Source: CAYJBP01 sp964368605 (GTDB taxonomy: Bacteria; Bacillota; Dehalobacteriia; UBA4068). From it: a stretch of DNA of 17,330 bases. Below the pieces are notes generated by a model. The model worked only from the letters and a program-made list of their open reading frames with translations. It made no database searches and was not told the DNA's origin. Below are positions 14,921 to 17,330 of the stretch, piece after piece. The position numbers were made by a program, and so were the translations under genes. Positions within the stretch are counted from its first letter, which is position 1. Each line of letters starts with the position of its first letter. The DNA is taken from positions 1-17,330 of the forward strand of contig CAYJBP010000044.1 of the NCBI GenBank assembly GCA_964368605.1, in the 5' to 3' direction.

Positions 14921-16201
14921 TTAGTTGGCGATGATTATTAGCTTTGCTAAGGCTTTAGCGCCAATATCGCGGCGATAATATTTGTCCGTAAATTCTACAT
15001 TTTCGGCTACAAGATAAGCTTTAGAAATGGCCTCGGCTAAAGTTGGGGCTTGGGCACTTATTGCCAAAACTCGGCCGCCGGCTGTTACTAATTGCTGATC
15101 ATTATATTTAGTGCCGGCCTGAAAAATTTCGATATTGTCGGTATTAATAGGTAAAGTAATAGGATAGCCGCTGGTATACTTTTGCGGATATCCGCCCGAG
15201 GCTAAAACCAAGGCGCAGCAGGCATTATTGCTAAATTTAATATCGATATCGGCTAAATTTCCGGCTTGTACGGCCTGCATAATTGTTAGCAAATCGGTTT
15301 GTAAAAGTGGCAATACGGCCTGGGTTTCCGGGTCGCCAAAGCGGCAATTATATTCGATTACCTTAGGCCCCTTGGCAGTTAGCATTAAACCAAAATAAAG
15401 GCAACCTTTAAATGGGCAGCCTTCTTTTTGCATGGCAGCCACGGTTGGCATAAAAATATTGTCGTAACAAAAAGCGGCTATTTCCGAAGTATAATAGGGG
15501 TTGGGCGCAATAACACCCATGCCGCCGGTATTAAGCCCTAAATCGCCATCCAAGGCTCGTTTATGATCCATAGCCGAAACTAGCGGCACTAGGGTTTGGC
15601 CATCGCAAAAGGTTAGCACCGATACTTCCGGGCCGCTAATAAATTCTTCAATAATAATTTGCTTGCCACTATCGCCAAAAACTTTTTTAACCATAATCTG
15701 CTCAATAGCGGCCAAGGCTTCGGCCAAAGTTTCGGCAATAATAACACCCTTGCCCAAGGCTAGGCCATCGGCCTTGATAACCAGCGGATAATCGGCCTGC
15801 TCACAATAGCTAATTGCCTGCTTGGGAGTAGTAAAAACCTGATAATCGGCCGTAGGGATTTGATACTTTTGCATTAAATTTTTAGCAAAAACCTTGCTGC
15901 TCTCAATCCTGGCTGCTGCCTGATTAGGCCCAAAACAGGGAATGCCGAGCACCGCAAGAGCATCAACCGCACCCAAGGCTAAGGGGTCGTCCGGTGCTAC
16001 TACCGCAAAATCGATGCTGTTTTGAGCAGCAAAATCGCAAATAGCCGGGATATCTGTTGCGGAAATATCGATATTTTGTGCCAAGTTGGCAATACCGCCA
16101 TTACCGGGCAAGGCATAGATTTGCTTAATATTTTTATTTAAGGCTAATTTAGCAATTATTGCATGCTCGCGGCCACCGCCGCCAATAACCATAATCTTCA
16201 T
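14921..16201 (-). CDS. purD: Phosphoribosylamine-glycine ligase (GAR synthetase)
   Basis: A 426-residue ATP-grasp ligase that joins glycine to phosphoribosylamine, step 2 of purine synthesis. The N-terminal MKIMVIGGGGREHAI, GLALGKGV in the ATP-binding region, EEFISGPEVSVLTF, NTGGMG and NCRFGDPETQAVLPLL are all characteristic of PurD, and the length is normal for the monofunctional enzyme. AGGAGG lies seven bases before the start codon. It is flanked by the AICAR transformylase gene (44 bases upstream) and purL in the same orientation, clearly one operon. Confidence 0.96.
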   Translation of the reverse strand: MKIMVIGGGGREHAIIAKLALNKNIKQIYALPGNGGIANLAQNIDISATDIPAICDFAAQNSIDFAVVAPDDPLALGAVDALAVLGIPCFGPNQAAARIESSKVFAKNLMQKYQIPTADYQVFTTPKQAISYCEQADYPLVIKADGLALGKGVIIAETLAEALAAIEQIMVKKVFGDSGKQIIIEEFISGPEVSVLTFCDGQTLVPLVSAMDHKRALDGDLGLNTGGMGVIAPNPYYTSEIAAFCYDNIFMPTVAAMQKEGCPFKGCLYFGLMLTAKGPKVIEYNCRFGDPETQAVLPLLQTDLLTIMQAVQAGNLADIDIKFSNNACCALVLASGGYPQKYTSGYPITLPINTDNIEIFQAGTKYNDQQLVTAGGRVLAISAQAPTLAEAISKAYLVAENVEFTDKYYRRDIGAKALAKLIIIAN

Positions 16202-16245
16202 ACTAGGCCTCCTTAATGGGCTTTATATAGATAATTAAAACAATT

Positions 16246-17330
16246 TTAATGATGGAAAAGGCGCACACCATTAAAGATTAAAACTAAATCCAGCTTTTGG
16301 CAAGCCTCGATAATTAAGTCGTCACGAATCGAGCCGCCCGGTTCTACTATATATTTAACCCCACTTTTATGGGCGCGTTCGATATTATCGGTAAAGGGGA
16401 AAAAGGCATCGCTGCCTAAGCAAACATCATGAGCATGCTCAGCTAAAAATGCCTGCTTGGCGGCCTCGGTTAAAGGCTCGGGGCGGCTGGTAAATAATTG
16501 CTGCCAAGCGCCATCGGCCAAAAGATCCTCACTAAATCGGGAAATATAAATATCGATTGCATTATCACGATTGGGGGTGGCAATATCTGCCTTAAAGGGT
16601 AAATTTAGCACCAAAGGATGCTGGCGTAAATGCCAAATATCTGCTTTATCGCCTGCTAAACGTGTACAATGTATACGTGATTGCTGGCCGACACCAACGC
16701 CAATTGTTTGGCCATCTAAGGTATAGCAAACCGAATTGGATTGGCAATATTTAAGGGTAATTAAGGCCAAAAGTAAATCGCGCTTGGCGCTATCGGGCAA
16801 ATTTTTATTGGCGCTTACAATATTGCTAAGCAAAGAATTGTCGATGTTAATATTATTACGCCCCTGCTCAAACATAATACCAAAGATTTGCTTATGCTCA
16901 ATTTCGGCCGGAATATAGTTGGCATCGATTTGGATGATATTATAATTGCCGCCCCGCTTTTCCTTAAGTAAAGCCAAGGCTTCAGGTTCAAAGCCGGGGG
17001 CGATAATGCCATCGGAAACCTCGTGGCGGATTAGCTTGGCCGTAGCCAAATCGCAGCTATCGCTTAAGGCAATAAAATCGCCAAAGGAGGACATTCTATC
17101 AGCGCCTCTAGCCCGAGCATAGGCGCAGGCCAATGGGCTTAAATCCTGATCTTTAACCATATACATTTGCGCCAAAGTGGGGCTAAGCGGCAAGCCAAGT
17201 GCAGCCCCGGCCGGGCTAACATGTTTAAAGGAAGTAGCTGCCGGCAGGCCCAAAGCCTGCTTAAGCTCTTTTACCAGCTGCCAGGCATTAAGGGCATCCA
17301 TAAAATTGATATAACCGGGGCGACCATTTA
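16246..17330 (-). CDS. AICAR transformylase (partial, 5' end beyond the window)
   Basis: The frame is open to the right edge, so the N-terminus is missing; about 360 codons are visible. It transfers a formyl group from 10-formyl-THF to AICAR, making FAICAR. Key motifs are FKHVSPAGAA (with the Lys-His pair used in catalysis), ARARGADRMSSFGDFIALS, SNSVCY, GQQSRIHCTRLAGDKA, GSDAFFPFTDNI, PGGSIRDD and the terminal GVRLFHH. The visible upstream part reads NGRPGYINFMDALNAWQLV. This wording matches the stand-alone AICAR transformylase type (about 390 residues, cf. PRK07106) rather than bifunctional PurH with a fused IMP cyclohydrolase. The missing N-terminus prevents proof. The internal Met at 17299-17301 is not the start. 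It is the first visible gene of the purine operon. Confidence 0.9.
   Translation of the reverse strand, partial: NGRPGYINFMDALNAWQLVKELKQALGLPAATSFKHVSPAGAALGLPLSPTLAQMYMVKDQDLSPLACAYARARGADRMSSFGDFIALSDSCDLATAKLIRHEVSDGIIAPGFEPEALALLKEKRGGNYNIIQIDANYIPAEIEHKQIFGIMFEQGRNNINIDNSLLSNIVSANKNLPDSAKRDLLLALITLKYCQSNSVCYTLDGQTIGVGVGQQSRIHCTRLAGDKADIWHLRQHPLVLNLPFKADIATPNRDNAIDIYISRFSEDLLADGAWQQLFTSRPEPLTEAAKQAFLAEHAHDVCLGSDAFFPFTDNIERAHKSGVKYIVEPGGSIRDDLIIEACQKLDLVLIFNGVRLFHH

Overview
The window looks like chromosome of a low-to-mid-GC Firmicute, most likely a Clostridia-class anaerobe with an S-layer. The reasons are the SLH-domain surface proteins, Gram-positive style AGGAGG ribosome-binding sites 4-8 bases before starts, TATAAT promoters, and a purine operon with the single-chain PurL and AICAR-transformylase types I associate with Clostridia. 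This placement is inference; no 16S or other marker is present.

The left half (1-9720) is cell-surface and accessory sequence. A 1356-residue exported protein with three N-terminal SLH domains and a long beta-rich body (137-4207, +) has its own promoter. It is followed by a small inverted-repeat cluster and a terminator-like hairpin. Next, on the minus strand, is a decayed locus (about 4419-4694): the HTH end of a TetR-type regulator joined to what looks like the C-terminal end of an L-2-amino-thiazoline-4-carboxylate (ATC) hydrolase family protein, with stops and a frameshift. Beyond a strong hairpin terminator lies a minus-strand lipoprotein gene (4820-5431) with a strikingly tyrosine-rich tail. 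The stretch 5525-6280 holds no convincing gene but contains diverged direct and inverted repeats and several palindromes. A plus-strand two-gene unit follows (6353-9666): a secreted transglutaminase-like protein with three C-terminal SLH domains, then, 20 bases later, a membrane-anchored GHL10-type (DUF187) glycoside hydrolase. This looks like a cell-envelope remodelling pair.

The right half (9729-17330) is part of a purine biosynthesis operon on the minus strand, transcribed as AICAR transformylase (5' end outside the window), purD, purL, purB, with gaps of 44, 43 and 16 bases. PurL is the large fused form with its own glutaminase domain. PurB resembles the long, human-type adenylosuccinate lyase. 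The AICAR transformylase looks like the stand-alone type, which would require a separate IMP cyclohydrolase elsewhere. A perfect 19-bp hairpin with flanking A and T tracts (9679-9720) lies between the convergent surface and purine units and probably ends both.

The items most worth a second look are the TetR/ATC-hydrolase deletion remnant, the repeat-rich gap at 5525-6280, the (G/D)YY-repeat lipoprotein, the transglutaminase-SLH plus GHL10 pair, and the unusual combination of purine enzyme types. I did not find a clearly new multi-gene system such as a defence island, CRISPR array or biosynthetic cluster.
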